Position numbers and translations under genes: made by a program
Part shown: piece by piece, positions 9,919 to 18,847 of the stretch
Layout of the letters: each line of letters opens with the position of its first letter
Numbering within the stretch: position 1 is the stretch's first letter
Notes under the pieces: model-generated
What the model saw: only the letters and a program-made list of their open reading frames with translations
Database searches by the model: none
Told to the model about the DNA's origin: nothing
Source of the DNA: Bradyrhizobium sp. CCBAU 53351
GTDB lineage: Bacteria > Pseudomonadota > Alphaproteobacteria > Rhizobiales > Xanthobacteraceae
Length of the DNA: 64,000 nt
NCBI RefSeq assembly: GCF_015291745.1
Contig: NZ_CP030059.1
Coordinates: forward strand, 1,143,501 to 1,207,500
Direction of reading: 5' to 3'

Positions 9919-10896
9919 TCACCGCCGCAGGAACGCTTCGAGCTTTGCGAACAGCGGGTTCTCGCGGTCGAACACGTAATCGAGCGAGACCACCGAGACG
10001 GTCTCGGCGCCATGCTCGCGCAGGAAGCTCGCCAGTGCATAGAGCTGCCCCGGTGGGCAGTGCAACGTCAGCATGCCTGACGAGGTCGGTCCGCCGAACG
10101 GGGCCTCGACGCCGAACCGGCTGTGGGCCTCGCCGAGCAGGGCGGCGTCGCATTGCCGGAAGCGGGTGCGGACCTCGCGGTATTTGTTGGCCCGCGCCCG
10201 TGCCGCGATGTGATCGAGGATCACGCGCGCCGTCTCGCGGGCCTGCGGCGACCAGTCCGCGTCCTTCGACGCCACGAGATTGGCCTGGCTGCGCAGGATC
10301 ATACCGTCGTCGAGCACCCGCAGGCCGTTGGCGGCAAGCGTCGCGCCGGTCGTCGTGATGTCGACGATCAGCTCGGCGCTGCCGGCCGCAGGTGCGCCTT
10401 CGGTCGCGCCTGCGCTTTCGACGATGCGGTAATCGGTGATGCCGTGGGTCTGGAAGAACGCCCGGGTGAGATTGACGAACTTGGTCGCGACCCGCATCCG
10501 CATGTGATGCTGCTCGCGGAAGCCGGTGGTGACGTCGTCGAGATCGGCCATGGTGCGGACGTCGATCCAGGCCTGCGGCACCGCGACGACGACGTCGGCA
10601 TAGCCGAAGCCGAGCCCGTCGATCAGCGACACGCGGTTGTCGGCATCGGCGATGTTCTCGCGCACCAGGTCTTCGCCGGTGACGCCGAGATGCGCGACGC
10701 CCCGCGACACTTGCGATGCGATCTCGCTCGCCGAGAGATAGGCGACCTCGACATTGTCGAGGCCGGCGATGGTGCCGCGGTAGTCGCGCGCGCCGCCGGC
10801 CTTCGACAGCTTCAGGCCCGCGCGGGCAAAGAAGGCTTCGGTGTTCTCCTGCAGGCGGCCCTTGGAGGGAACGGCCAGAACGAATGGCGCGCTCAT
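9919..10896 (-). CDS. hisG: ATP phosphoribosyltransferase HisG
   Basis: 325 aa. Catalyses the first step of histidine synthesis, joining ATP and PRPP. Recognised by [11 protein letters not shown] near the start, [10 protein letters not shown] near 73, and the PRPP-loop [18 protein letters not shown] near 175-192. It is longer than typical short HisG and keeps a C-terminal segment (about 240-325, ending [20 protein letters not shown]) resembling the regulatory tail of long HisG, although hisZ lies directly upstream. Three bases separate hisZ and hisG. Confidence 0.95.
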   Translation of the reverse strand: MSAPFVLAVPSKGRLQENTEAFFARAGLKLSKAGGARDYRGTIAGLDNVEVAYLSASEIASQVSRGVAHLGVTGEDLVRENIADADNRVSLIDGLGFGYADVVVAVPQAWIDVRTMADLDDVTTGFREQHHMRMRVATKFVNLTRAFFQTHGITDYRIVESAGATEGAPAAGSAELIVDITTTGATLAANGLRVLDDGMILRSQANLVASKDADWSPQARETARVILDHIAARARANKYREVRTRFRQCDAALLGEAHSRFGVEAPFGGPTSSGMLTLHCPPGQLYALASFLREHGAETVSVVSLDYVFDRENPLFAKLEAFLRR

Positions 10897-10899
10897 GAC

Positions 10900-12051
10900 T
10901 TAAGCTCCCACCTTGCGGCCGATCCTGGTCAGCGCATCCACCCAGACCGAGAAGCCGACCGCGGGAATGGGTTCAGACGATCCGAGCTGGGTCATCAGCC
11001 CGTCATAGCGGCCGCCGGCGACCAGCGGCTCGGCGCCGTTGCCGCGGTGATGCAGCTCGAATTCGAAGCCGGTGTAATAGTCGAGGCCGCGTCCGAACGC
11101 GGTCGAGAAGCGCGCCTGCTTCACGTCGATGCCGCGCGCGGCCATGAAGCCGACCCGGCTTTCGAACTGGTCGATGGCCGCGGCAAGGTCGAGCTTGGCA
11201 TCATTGGTGAGCGCGCGCAGCGCGGCGATGGAATCGTCGGGGCTGCCCGATATCGACAGGAAGCGCTTGAGCACGGTGATCGCTTCGCGCGACAGCGCGC
11301 CGCCCTTCAGCGTCGATTGCTCGAGGAAGCGATCGGCGATCTCGGCGGTGGTGCGGCCGCCGACATTGGTGGTGCCCGCGATCGACATCAGGTCGGTCAC
11401 GAAGGCGAGCGCGGCCTTGCGGTCGGAGCCGGCGAGGGCTGCGAGCACGCCCTCATATTCGCTGCGGGTCGCGGTGGTCGCGGCCGCCAGCCGCTCCAGA
11501 TCCTGCTCCAGGCTGATCTTGCGGTTGAAATCCTTGACCAGGCGGCGGCGCCAGACCGGGTAGAGGTCGAGCGCGTCGAGCAGTGCGTTGAACAGCGCCA
11601 CGTCGCCGGTGCGGATCTCGACGTCGCGGACGCCGAAGGCCGCGGTCGCCTCCAGCGCCAGGGCCAGCGTCTCGGCATCGGCCGCGGCGCGGTCCTGGCG
11701 GCCGAACGATTCGATGCCGGCCTGCAGGAATTCGCTGGCCTGGCCGCTGCGGTAACGAAACACCGGGCCGAGATAGCTGAAACCGGCCGGCTGGCCGGCG
11801 CGGCTGGAGGCGAGGTAGTCGCGGGCGACCGGAATGGTCAGGTCCGGGCGCAGGCACAGCTCCTCGCCCGTGAGGTCCGTGGTCAGGTACAGGCTCTTGC
11901 GGATGTCCTCGCCGGAGAGGTCGAGGAACGGCTCGGCCGGCTGCAGGATCGCCGGCTCGGCCCTGACATAGCCGGCCTGCGCGAACGACAAGAGCAGCGT
12001 ATCCGCCCAGGCGGCGGAGCCGGCAGCATTTGAGGTGGCAGTCGCGGTCAT
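10900..12051 (-). CDS. hisZ: HisZ, regulatory subunit of ATP phosphoribosyltransferase
   Basis: 383 aa histidyl-tRNA-synthetase-like protein. Class II motif 2-like FSYLGPVFRYRSG (about 91-103) and GIESFGRQD, GRGLDYYTGFEFEL (about 320) and VAGGRYDGL (about 340) are present, but there is no C-terminal anticodon-binding domain, which separates HisZ from HisS. HisZ has no aminoacylation activity and activates and feedback-regulates HisG. First gene of the hisZ-hisG pair. Confidence 0.94.
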   Translation of the reverse strand: MTATATSNAAGSAAWADTLLLSFAQAGYVRAEPAILQPAEPFLDLSGEDIRKSLYLTTDLTGEELCLRPDLTIPVARDYLASSRAGQPAGFSYLGPVFRYRSGQASEFLQAGIESFGRQDRAAADAETLALALEATAAFGVRDVEIRTGDVALFNALLDALDLYPVWRRRLVKDFNRKISLEQDLERLAAATTATRSEYEGVLAALAGSDRKAALAFVTDLMSIAGTTNVGGRTTAEIADRFLEQSTLKGGALSREAITVLKRFLSISGSPDDSIAALRALTNDAKLDLAAAIDQFESRVGFMAARGIDVKQARFSTAFGRGLDYYTGFEFELHHRGNGAEPLVAGGRYDGLMTQLGSSEPIPAVGFSVWVDALTRIGRKVGA

Positions 12052-12172
12052 AACAGGGGTCCATCATCCCGGTGGAACCGGGCAGGGCAAGGGGAAGGAC
12101 AAGAATTGCGCAGCCCTTAGCATGGCCGATGCGCGGTTTCGACCTCCAAAGGATCAATCGCTTAACGGGGAA

Positions 12173-12943
12173 TCAGCTGGACTTGGCTTCGGTGGTCCGG
12201 CCGCCCCAATCGCCCAGCACCGCCTGGACCAGCGCCAGCGCCGCCACGGCGGCCGTGTCGGCCCGCATGATCCGGGGACCCAGGGCCAGCCGGAGGATCT
12301 TGGGCTGCCGCAGCAGGAGGGCCCGCTCTTCCTCGGCGAAGCCCCCTTCGGGGCCGATCAGGACGTCGATCCCCTGGCCGGCCTCGCGGGCGGCCTGCAG
12401 GCTCTGGACCGGGTTTTCGACTTCCGCGGCCTCATCGCAGAAGATCAGCAGCCGGTCGGCCGGGCGCTGGCTCAAAAAGCGCTCCAAAGCGACCGGTTCG
12501 GCGACGGTGGCGATGCTCAAGATACCGCACTGCTCGGCCGCCTCGACGACATTGGCCCGCATCCTCTCGGTATTGACCCGCGAGGCCTGGGTGAACCGGG
12601 TCAGCACCGGCTGCAGGGCGGCGGCGCCCATCTCGATGGCCTTTTGGACCATGTAGTCGAGCCGGGCATGCTTCAGCGGGGCGAAGACGTAGGCGAGGTC
12701 GGCAAGCCGGTCCTGCGGCCGGGTCTGCTGGAGGATGACGAGGCCGTCCGGCCGCTTGCGGCCTTCAATGGCGGCCTGCCACTCGCCGTCGCGGCCGTTG
12801 AAGGCCAAAACCTCGGCCCCGGCGGCGAGCCGCAGCACGTTACCGAGATAATTGCTCTGGTCGCGGTCGAGCGCGACCCTGGCGTCCTGGGCAAGGGAGG
12901 CGTCGACGAACAGGCGGGGAGCACGAAAATCGTGGGCGGGCAT
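12173..12943 (-). CDS. rsmE: 16S rRNA m3U1498 methyltransferase RsmE
   Basis: 256 aa SPOUT methyltransferase. N-terminal PUA-like part (RLFVDASLAQD...) and the C-terminal knot with LIGPEGGFAEEE (about 195-206) and LRLALGPRIMRADTA (about 216-230), which bind S-adenosylmethionine. It methylates U1498 in the decoding region of 16S rRNA. Single gene, divergent from the next. Confidence 0.95.
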   Translation of the reverse strand: MPAHDFRAPRLFVDASLAQDARVALDRDQSNYLGNVLRLAAGAEVLAFNGRDGEWQAAIEGRKRPDGLVILQQTRPQDRLADLAYVFAPLKHARLDYMVQKAIEMGAAALQPVLTRFTQASRVNTERMRANVVEAAEQCGILSIATVAEPVALERFLSQRPADRLLIFCDEAAEVENPVQSLQAAREAGQGIDVLIGPEGGFAEEERALLLRQPKILRLALGPRIMRADTAAVAALALVQAVLGDWGGRTTEAKSS

Positions 12944-13154
12944 CGTTCAAAAGTCCGATTTGGCGCCGTTATTAACCGAAAGCAGCCCTTCCGGGGGTAA
13001 ATATTGCCGAACCGCTGCGTCGGCGCGCCGCGCTCTTGCCCTATTCGGCGGGTTGTTAAGCGCCGGCGGGAATCGTAAAATCGCGAGCACGCTGGTTGCG
13101 CTTCTATTGGGAAGACGCCGGACCCCGTCAGCTCCTGCCGGAGAGAATTTCTTG

Positions 13155-13817
13155 ATGATCCGTCGTTTGATGGTTCCGATCGCTGCGGCCATGGTCACCA
13201 TGGTTGCCTCAGGTGCTTACGCGCAAAGCGCGTTCCCGGCGCCGCTGCCCAATCAGGCTCCCGCCAGTTCGGCGTTTCCGCCGGTGAACGGTGCGGCGCC
13301 GACCGCGTCGGTCGGTGCGGCTCCGCAATCGTCATTTCCCGTGAACGGCGCCGCCCCGATCGGTGGCGCTGGTGCTTTCAGCGCGGCGCCGCCGACGCAG
13401 GCCGGTCCCGGCGAGGACTGCATGAAGGCGTTCATGCCCCTGCGCGAAGAGGCCGAGAAGCGCGGCAAGCTGATCAAGGCCGCGAGCGACCGTCACGCGC
13501 CGCCTGACGAGGCCTGCAAGCTGATCCGCAATTTCAGCCAGGCCGAGTCGAAGATGATCAAGTACATCGACACGCACGCCGCCAAATGCGGAATCCCGCC
13601 GCAGGTCGGCGCGCAGATGAAGGACGGCCACAAGAACACCGAGGCCATGGCGACCAAGGTCTGCAACGTCGCGACGCAGATGCAGCAGCAGCAGGCGCGC
13701 CCCGCAGGCCCGTCGCTGAGCGAGGTGCTGGGCTCTGGCTCGGCGCCTGAGGCCAATGCCGGCAAGAAGGGCGGTAGCACCTTCGACACACTCAACGGCA
13801 ACGTCCTCACCCGATGA
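13155..13817 (+). CDS. Secreted conserved protein, unknown function
   Basis: 220 aa from the ATG at 13155, which has GGAGAG 8 nt upstream; the longer frame upstream is not coding. Signal peptide (MIRRLMVPIAAAMVTMVASGAYA), then a low-complexity Pro/Ala segment with a repeated 'SSFP.VNGAAP' motif. The helical core (about 85-180) contains four Cys (EDCM, EACK, AKCG, KVCN), a spacing suited to two disulphides. The tail 'GSTFDTLNGNVLTR' is conserved-looking. Its stop overlaps the ubiA start by 4 bp, so they are co-expressed, but no functional link is evident. Confidence 0.85.
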   Translation: MIRRLMVPIAAAMVTMVASGAYAQSAFPAPLPNQAPASSAFPPVNGAAPTASVGAAPQSSFPVNGAAPIGGAGAFSAAPPTQAGPGEDCMKAFMPLREEAEKRGKLIKAASDRHAPPDEACKLIRNFSQAESKMIKYIDTHAAKCGIPPQVGAQMKDGHKNTEAMATKVCNVATQMQQQQARPAGPSLSEVLGSGSAPEANAGKKGGSTFDTLNGNVLTR

Positions 13818-14752
13818 GCGACACATCCGCCCGCGTTGCCGATTCCACCGGCAACTGGGTCGATACACGCGCGCCGCAATGGGCGCGGCCTTACCTCCGC
13901 TTGTCCCGCTTCGATCGTCCGATCGGCTCTTGGCTGCTGCTGATGCCGTGCTGGTGGTCGGCAGCGCTCGCGAGCGGCATGGCGCATGACGTCCGCGGCC
14001 TGCCGCTGACCATCGTCCTGTTCTTCATCGGTGCCTTCGCGATGCGCGGGGCGGGCTGCGCCTGGAACGACATCACCGACCGCGATCTCGACGACAAGGT
14101 CGAGCGCACCCGCTCGCGGCCGCTGCCTGCGGGGCAGATCACCGTGACGCAGGCGCTGGCCTTCCTGGTCGCTCTGGCGCTGGTCGGGTTGGTCGTGCTG
14201 CTGCAGTTCAACCACTTTGCCGTCATGACCGGCATCGCCTCGCTCCTGGTCGTCGCCATCTATCCCTTCATGAAGCGCGTCACGTGGTGGCCGCAGGTCT
14301 TTCTCGGGCTCGCCTTCTCCTGGGGCGCGCTGATGGGCTTCGCCGTCACCTTCGGACGCATCGACGTCACTGCGCTGGTGCTCTATGCCGGTTCGATCGC
14401 CTGGGTGATCGGCTACGACACGATCTATGCGCATCAGGACGCCGAGGACGACGCGCTGATCGGTGTCAAATCCACCGCGCGCCTGTTCGGCGCCCATACG
14501 CATCAGGCGCTGATCCTGTTCTATGGCGTCGCGGTGATGCTGATCGGCATCGCGCTGGCCTCGGGCGATGCGCGCTGGCCGGCCTGGCTCGGGCTCACCG
14601 CCTTCGCTGCGCATCTGGCGTGGCAGATCATGCGCTTGCGGATCGACGATCCCGAATTGTGCCTGCGGCTGTTCAAGTCGAACAAATATGCGGGCCTGCT
14701 GCTGTTCGCGGGATTGCTCGCGGACGCGGCGATGCGGGCACAGCTCTCGTAG
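13814..14752 (+). CDS. ubiA: 4-hydroxybenzoate polyprenyltransferase UbiA
   Basis: 312 aa integral membrane prenyltransferase of ubiquinone synthesis; it attaches the isoprenoid tail to 4-hydroxybenzoate. First Asp-rich motif NDITDRDLDD (residues 85-94, Mg-diphosphate binding), second motif DTIYAHQDAEDD near 200, and eight or nine hydrophobic segments. WARPYLRLSRFDRPIGSW is the usual family opening. It overlaps the upstream secreted gene by 4 bp and is followed by a palindromic repeat. Confidence 0.95.
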   Translation: MSDTSARVADSTGNWVDTRAPQWARPYLRLSRFDRPIGSWLLLMPCWWSAALASGMAHDVRGLPLTIVLFFIGAFAMRGAGCAWNDITDRDLDDKVERTRSRPLPAGQITVTQALAFLVALALVGLVVLLQFNHFAVMTGIASLLVVAIYPFMKRVTWWPQVFLGLAFSWGALMGFAVTFGRIDVTALVLYAGSIAWVIGYDTIYAHQDAEDDALIGVKSTARLFGAHTHQALILFYGVAVMLIGIALASGDARWPAWLGLTAFAAHLAWQIMRLRIDDPELCLRLFKSNKYAGLLLFAGLLADAAMRAQLS

Positions 14753-14756
14753 GATG

Positions 14757-14846
14757 CGCAGGGCGGATCAGCGAAGCGCAATCCGCCAAATTCTGTCCGA
14801 GTAGAACGCAAAGAGGCGGGTTACGCTACGGCTAACCCGCCCTGCG
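14757..14846. repeat. Palindromic intergenic repeat, family B copy 1
   Basis: Outer perfect 10-bp arms CGCAGGGCGG (14757-14766) and CCGCCCTGCG (14837-14846). Inner hairpins: GGCGGATcagcgaagcgcaATCCGCC and GGCGGGTTacgctacggctAACCCGCC. A second copy is at 39625-39709. It lies between the convergent ubiA and DUF6101-like genes. Confidence 0.85.
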
Positions 14847-14863
14847 GCAATTGTGACTGCCGC

Positions 14864-15382
14864 TCAATTCCGCGCGATGATCTCGCGTTCTTCGCGATGA
14901 ACGGTGAGCTCGCGCGCCATCGCGACGCGGCGGCGCATCAGGAATTTCGGACGGCGGGCGCGGATCGCATTGGCGCGGCGGCGGCGGGCGGCGGGCTTGC
15001 GCGCGCCTTCGTCGAGCTGCGGCAGCGCGAAGATCTCGCTCCAGATCGCCCAGGCTTCATTGAGCTCGTCGCCATCGGCCCCGACCAGCAGCGGCACGGA
15101 CAACGAGGGATCGCGATGCACGAGGACGAGGGCCTGCGCCTCGTCATTGCCGCGCAGCGCGACGCCGGTGAAGTCGCTGACGCGGACGTTGATCGCCATC
15201 TGCATGCCGCGGACGGCACGGCGCAGCACGACACGTTCGCGATGAAGCTCGATCTGCCTCGTGTATCCGTCGGCGCGCGGATCGTGCGCATCGAAGCGGA
15301 CCGGGAGGGAAAGAGGGTCGAGCCGCAGAGAGCGGCTCGACCCGGCGGGAGCGACCCCGCATGTTGCTGTTTGACGCCTCAC
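14864..15382 (-). CDS. DUF6101-like small basic protein
   Basis: 172 aa from the GTG at 15382, with GGGGAG 10 nt upstream. The middle part (DYTRQIELHRERVVLRRAV-like, MAINVRVSDFTGVALRG, LVLVHRDPSLSVPLL) alternates strands and looks like a PilZ-sized beta domain; the C-terminus is very Arg-rich (RKPAARRRRANAIRARR...). I associate it with the Rhizobiales DUF6101 family from memory and gene neighbourhood; function unknown. Transcribed opposite to ubiA and pmbA. Confidence 0.75.
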   Translation of the reverse strand: MRRQTATCGVAPAGSSRSLRLDPLSLPVRFDAHDPRADGYTRQIELHRERVVLRRAVRGMQMAINVRVSDFTGVALRGNDEAQALVLVHRDPSLSVPLLVGADGDELNEAWAIWSEIFALPQLDEGARKPAARRRRANAIRARRPKFLMRRRVAMARELTVHREEREIIARN

Positions 15383-15647
15383 GGCTTTCGTTCTCCCCGC
15401 CGGGATTATGTTCCCGGTCGATGCGAGGACCTTAGCGTGCGCCCCTCCGAAACCGCTTAAAAAGGCTGGTTAACCCACCGTCACTGCTCCTCATGATTGA
15501 CAAGACCTTGGCACGCATGATTGACGAGACGTTGCGCCGATGGTGCGAATCTGAGCTTTTGGCGGGCTGAAAATGCTTGAAGTCCGCGCGATCAGGGCAC
15601 ATCTGTGGGTTCCGGTCCCGAACCCCCGCCCCAACAGGATTTCGTTC

Positions 15648-17036
15648 GTGAACTCTTCACCATCCGCAAGCTCGACCACAGCCAATCGCGACCTGTTCGA
15701 CCAGTCCGCGCTCTCCGATCTCGCGCAGCGGCTGGTCGAGGCGGCCAGGCGCGCGGGCGCAGACGCGGCCGATGCGGTCGCCGTGCGCGGCGTCTCGCAG
15801 GGCGTCGAGGTGCGCGACGGACGCGTCGAGGAATCCGAGCGCTCCGAGGGCGACGATGTCGGCCTGCGTGTGCTGGTCGGCCAGCGCCAGGCGGTGGTCT
15901 CGACCAACGACGTCAGCGGCGATGCCGTCACCAAGCTTGCCGAACGCGCGGTCGCGATGGCGCGCGTGGCGCCCGACGACAAATATGTCGGCCTCGCCGA
16001 TCCCGCGCTGCTCGCGCGCGACTTCCCCGATCTCGACCTGCTCGATCCCGACATTCCCGCGACCAGCGAGCTCGAGCGCCGCGCGCTTACGGCCGAAGCC
16101 GCCGCGCTCGCCGTGAAGGGCGTCACGAAATCCGGCGGCGCTTCGGCCTCCGCCGGGATGGGCGGCATGGTGCTGGTCACCTCGACCGGTTTCCACGGCT
16201 CCTACTTGCGCTCCAGCCAGGGCATCTCCGCCACCGCCATCTCGGGCGATGGCACCGGCATGGAGCGCGACTACGACTTCACCTCGGCGCCGCATGCCGC
16301 CGACCTCTTGTCACCGGAGGTCGTCGGCCGTTCCGCCGGCGAGCGTACGGTGGCGCGCTCCAACCCGCGCAAGGTCGAGACCTGCAAGGTGCCCGTGGTG
16401 TTCGATCCGCGCGTTGCCGGCTCGCTGGTCGGCCATGTCGTCGGTGCCATCAACGGCGCCTCGATCGCGCGCAAGACCAGCTTCCTGAAGGACAAGCTCG
16501 GCCAGCAGCTGTTTGCCAAGAACATCCGCATCATCGACGATCCCCTGCGCAAGCGCGGCCTGCGCTCGCAGACCTTCGACGCCGAAGGCGTCGCCGTGAA
16601 GAAGATCGCGCTGATCGACGAGGGCGTGCTGACGACCTGGCTGCTCGACTGCGCCACCGCGCGCGAGCTCGGCCTTTCCACCACCGGTCATGCCCATCGC
16701 GGCGTCTCCTCCTCGCCCTCGCCGGGCCCCTACAATCTGCATCTCGAACCCGGCACGCCGACGCCGGCCGAATTGATCTCAGACATCAAGCAGGGCTTCT
16801 ACGTCACCGATCTGATCGGCTCGGGCGTCAACGGCGTCACCGGCGATTACAGCCGCGGCGCCTCCGGCTTCTGGATCGAGAATGGCGAGATCACCTATCC
16901 CGTCAGCGAGGTGACGATCGCCGGCCATCTGTTCGAGATCTTCAAGTCGATGCAGCCGGCGAACAATCTCGAATTCCGCTACGGCATCAATGCGCCGACG
17001 GTGCGCATCGAGGGCTTGACGCTTGGCGGACGCTGA
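15648..17036 (+). CDS. pmbA: Metallopeptidase-like PmbA/TldE
   Basis: 462 aa from the GTG at 15648, with AGGA 8 nt upstream; upstream in-frame codons are leader. PmbA/TldE is the non-catalytic-metal partner of TldD in a heterodimeric protease that matures peptides such as microcin B17 and degrades CcdA. Features: EVRDGRVEESE near 55, DVGLRVLVGQRQ near 70, the mid-protein GTGMERDYDF and the C-terminal GYD-free core ending RIEGLTLGGR. The HExxxH motif of TldD is absent, as expected for PmbA. No tldD is in the window. First gene of the plus-strand run that continues to lpxK. Confidence 0.92.
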   Translation: MNSSPSASSTTANRDLFDQSALSDLAQRLVEAARRAGADAADAVAVRGVSQGVEVRDGRVEESERSEGDDVGLRVLVGQRQAVVSTNDVSGDAVTKLAERAVAMARVAPDDKYVGLADPALLARDFPDLDLLDPDIPATSELERRALTAEAAALAVKGVTKSGGASASAGMGGMVLVTSTGFHGSYLRSSQGISATAISGDGTGMERDYDFTSAPHAADLLSPEVVGRSAGERTVARSNPRKVETCKVPVVFDPRVAGSLVGHVVGAINGASIARKTSFLKDKLGQQLFAKNIRIIDDPLRKRGLRSQTFDAEGVAVKKIALIDEGVLTTWLLDCATARELGLSTTGHAHRGVSSSPSPGPYNLHLEPGTPTPAELISDIKQGFYVTDLIGSGVNGVTGDYSRGASGFWIENGEITYPVSEVTIAGHLFEIFKSMQPANNLEFRYGINAPTVRIEGLTLGGR

Positions 17037-17832
17037 CGCGAACGACACGATCCTGACCCGCGATGCCGCGCTGCTGCAGGACACGGTGCGGGAAGCGGGC
17101 GCACTGGCGCAGTCGATGTTCCGCACCGAGCTGAAGAAGTGGATCAAGGGCGCATCCTCGCCGGTGTCGGAAGCCGACATCGCCGTCAACGATCTCCTCG
17201 AAACGCGCTTGCGCAGTGCGACGCCGGATTATGGCTGGCTCTCGGAGGAGAGCGCCGACGACGCAGCCCGGCTGTCGCGGCGGCTGACCTGGATCGTCGA
17301 TCCCATCGACGGCACGCGCAACTACCTCAACGGCCATGACGATTGGTGCGTCAGCGTCGCGCTGGTCGAGGATGCAACGCCCGTGCTCGGTGCAGTGTTC
17401 GCGCCTGTGAGCGGCGAGTTCTTCTTCGCCGCGCGCGGACGCGGCACGACGCTCAACGACGTCCCGGTGCGGGCGACGGGCGGAGCCGAGCTGGACTTCG
17501 CCCGCGTCGCCGGGCCGAAACCCCTGGTCGAGCGCCTGAAGCCCTCGCTCGGCGACATCCAGCTGCATCCGCGAATCGGCTCGCTGGCGCTGCGCCTGTG
17601 CCGGGTCGCCCATGGCGCGCTGGATGCGGCTTTTGCGGGCGGCAACAGCCATGATTGGGACCTTGCGGCGGCCGATTTGATCGTGCAGGAAGCCGATGGT
17701 AGGATGAGCGACCTCTCCGGAGAACCCATCCTCTATAACCGCCGGGAAGTGGCGCACGGGGTGCTGGTGGCAGCGGGGCGCGATCGTCATGCGGGCATTG
17801 TCGCGCATTTTCGAGATCGCCCCTTGGCCTGA
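17023..17832 (+). CDS. Inositol monophosphatase family (CysQ-like) phosphatase
   Basis: 269 aa, TTG start at 17023 inside the end of pmbA (14-bp overlap). IMPase metal site: SEES near 67, WIVDPIDGTRNYLNG (about 90-104) and the C-terminal SHDWDLAAADLIVQEADG (about 211-228). Hydrolyses small phosphomonoesters (inositol phosphate, or 3'-phosphoadenosine phosphate as in CysQ); which one cannot be decided from sequence. The gene order with pmbA, DUF4170 and the lipid A genes is a conserved Rhizobiales neighbourhood (from memory). Confidence 0.9.
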   Translation: MADADANDTILTRDAALLQDTVREAGALAQSMFRTELKKWIKGASSPVSEADIAVNDLLETRLRSATPDYGWLSEESADDAARLSRRLTWIVDPIDGTRNYLNGHDDWCVSVALVEDATPVLGAVFAPVSGEFFFAARGRGTTLNDVPVRATGGAELDFARVAGPKPLVERLKPSLGDIQLHPRIGSLALRLCRVAHGALDAAFAGGNSHDWDLAAADLIVQEADGRMSDLSGEPILYNRREVAHGVLVAAGRDRHAGIVAHFRDRPLA

Positions 17833-17894
17833 AGCGCCCGTCGTCGTGCTCGTCGAACACTGCTTTGCCGGGCCGCCCGCTAGGAACAGAACTC

Positions 17895-18137
17895 ATGCCA
17901 GATAGTGCCCAGCAACAACTGCTCCACCTCGTCATCGGCGGCGAGCTCGTCGATCTCGAGCAGAACGTCTTCAAGAATCTCGACGACGTCGAGATCGTCG
18001 GCCTCTACCCGAATTATGCGACCGCCCACGCCGCCTGGCGGGCCAAGGCGCAGAGCACGGTCGACAATGCGCAGATGCGCTATTTCATCGTCCATCTCCA
18101 TCGGCTGCTCGACCCCAATCAAGAACCGGCACGTTGA
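17895..18137 (+). CDS. DUF4170 small protein
   Basis: 80 aa from the ATG at 17895, with AGGAACAG upstream. Matches the DUF4170 pattern: LLHLVIGGELVDLE..., a 'VEIVGLYPNYATAHAAWRAKAQ' region and 'MRYFIVHLHRLLDP' at the end. Small cytosolic alpha/beta protein with no known activity, always found next to the DUF374/waaA/lpxK genes in rhizobia (from memory). Its stop overlaps the next start by 4 bp. Confidence 0.9.
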   Translation: MPDSAQQQLLHLVIGGELVDLEQNVFKNLDDVEIVGLYPNYATAHAAWRAKAQSTVDNAQMRYFIVHLHRLLDPNQEPAR

Positions 18138-18847
18138 AAAAACTGCTTCGCAATACGCTGCGAAGCAGCTGGTTTCAGCGTGCCGTCGGATTTCTGGCGG
18201 CCGAATATCTGCGTCTGGTCTGGCGCACCAACAAGTTCACGTTCGATCCGCCCGATGTCTATGACATCGTCGAGCCGCAGATCCCGGCGATCTTCGCGTT
18301 CTGGCACGGCCAGCATTTCCTCACGCCCTTCATCAAGAACAAGCACTCCTACCGGGCCAAGGTCCTGATCTCCCGGCATCGCGACGGCGAGTTCAACGCC
18401 ATCGCGGTGGAGCGGCTCGGCATCGGCCTGATCCGCGGTTCCGGCGATCATGGCAGCGCCTTCCACCGCAAAGGCGGCGTCGGCGCCTTCAAGGAAATGG
18501 TGCGGACGCTGCAGGACGGTTGTAATGTCGCGCTGACCGCCGATGTCCCCAAGCGCGCGCGCGTGGCGGGACTCGGCATCATCATGCTGGCACGGGAATC
18601 CGGGCGGCCGATCATGCCTTTCGCGATGGCGACCAGCCGCTTCATCCGGCTGAAGAACTGGGACCGCACCACCATCAATCTGCCGTTCGGGCGGGGCGTC
18701 CTGGTCGGCATCAAGGAAATCCACGTGCCACCGGATGCGGATGCCGCCACGATGGAAGCGCTGCGGCTGGAGCTGGAAGAGACCTTGAACGAGGCGACCC
18801 GGCGCGCCTATGCGCAACTCGGCCGTCCGGGGCCTCAAGATGCCTAA
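18134..18847 (+). CDS. DUF374 lysophospholipid-acyltransferase-like protein
   Basis: 237 aa, TTG start overlapping the DUF4170 stop. DUF374 proteins carry the acyltransferase fold of LpxL/PlsC enzymes. Visible are FAFWHGQH (about 54-61), LISRHRDGEF (about 76-85) with the His-x-x-x-[DE] core, and 'ALTADVPKRARVAGLGII' (about 134-151). It probably transfers an acyl chain to lipid A or the Kdo region: the neighbours waaA and lpxK act on that molecule. Rhizobial lipid A carries a very long chain fatty acid, so a role there is possible but unproven. Confidence 0.88.
   Translation: MKKLLRNTLRSSWFQRAVGFLAAEYLRLVWRTNKFTFDPPDVYDIVEPQIPAIFAFWHGQHFLTPFIKNKHSYRAKVLISRHRDGEFNAIAVERLGIGLIRGSGDHGSAFHRKGGVGAFKEMVRTLQDGCNVALTADVPKRARVAGLGIIMLARESGRPIMPFAMATSRFIRLKNWDRTTINLPFGRGVLVGIKEIHVPPDADAATMEALRLELEETLNEATRRAYAQLGRPGPQDA

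Noticed and set aside
15605..17056. 483-codon plus-strand frame over pmbA
   Set aside because: Frame-shifted, Arg-rich reading of pmbA.
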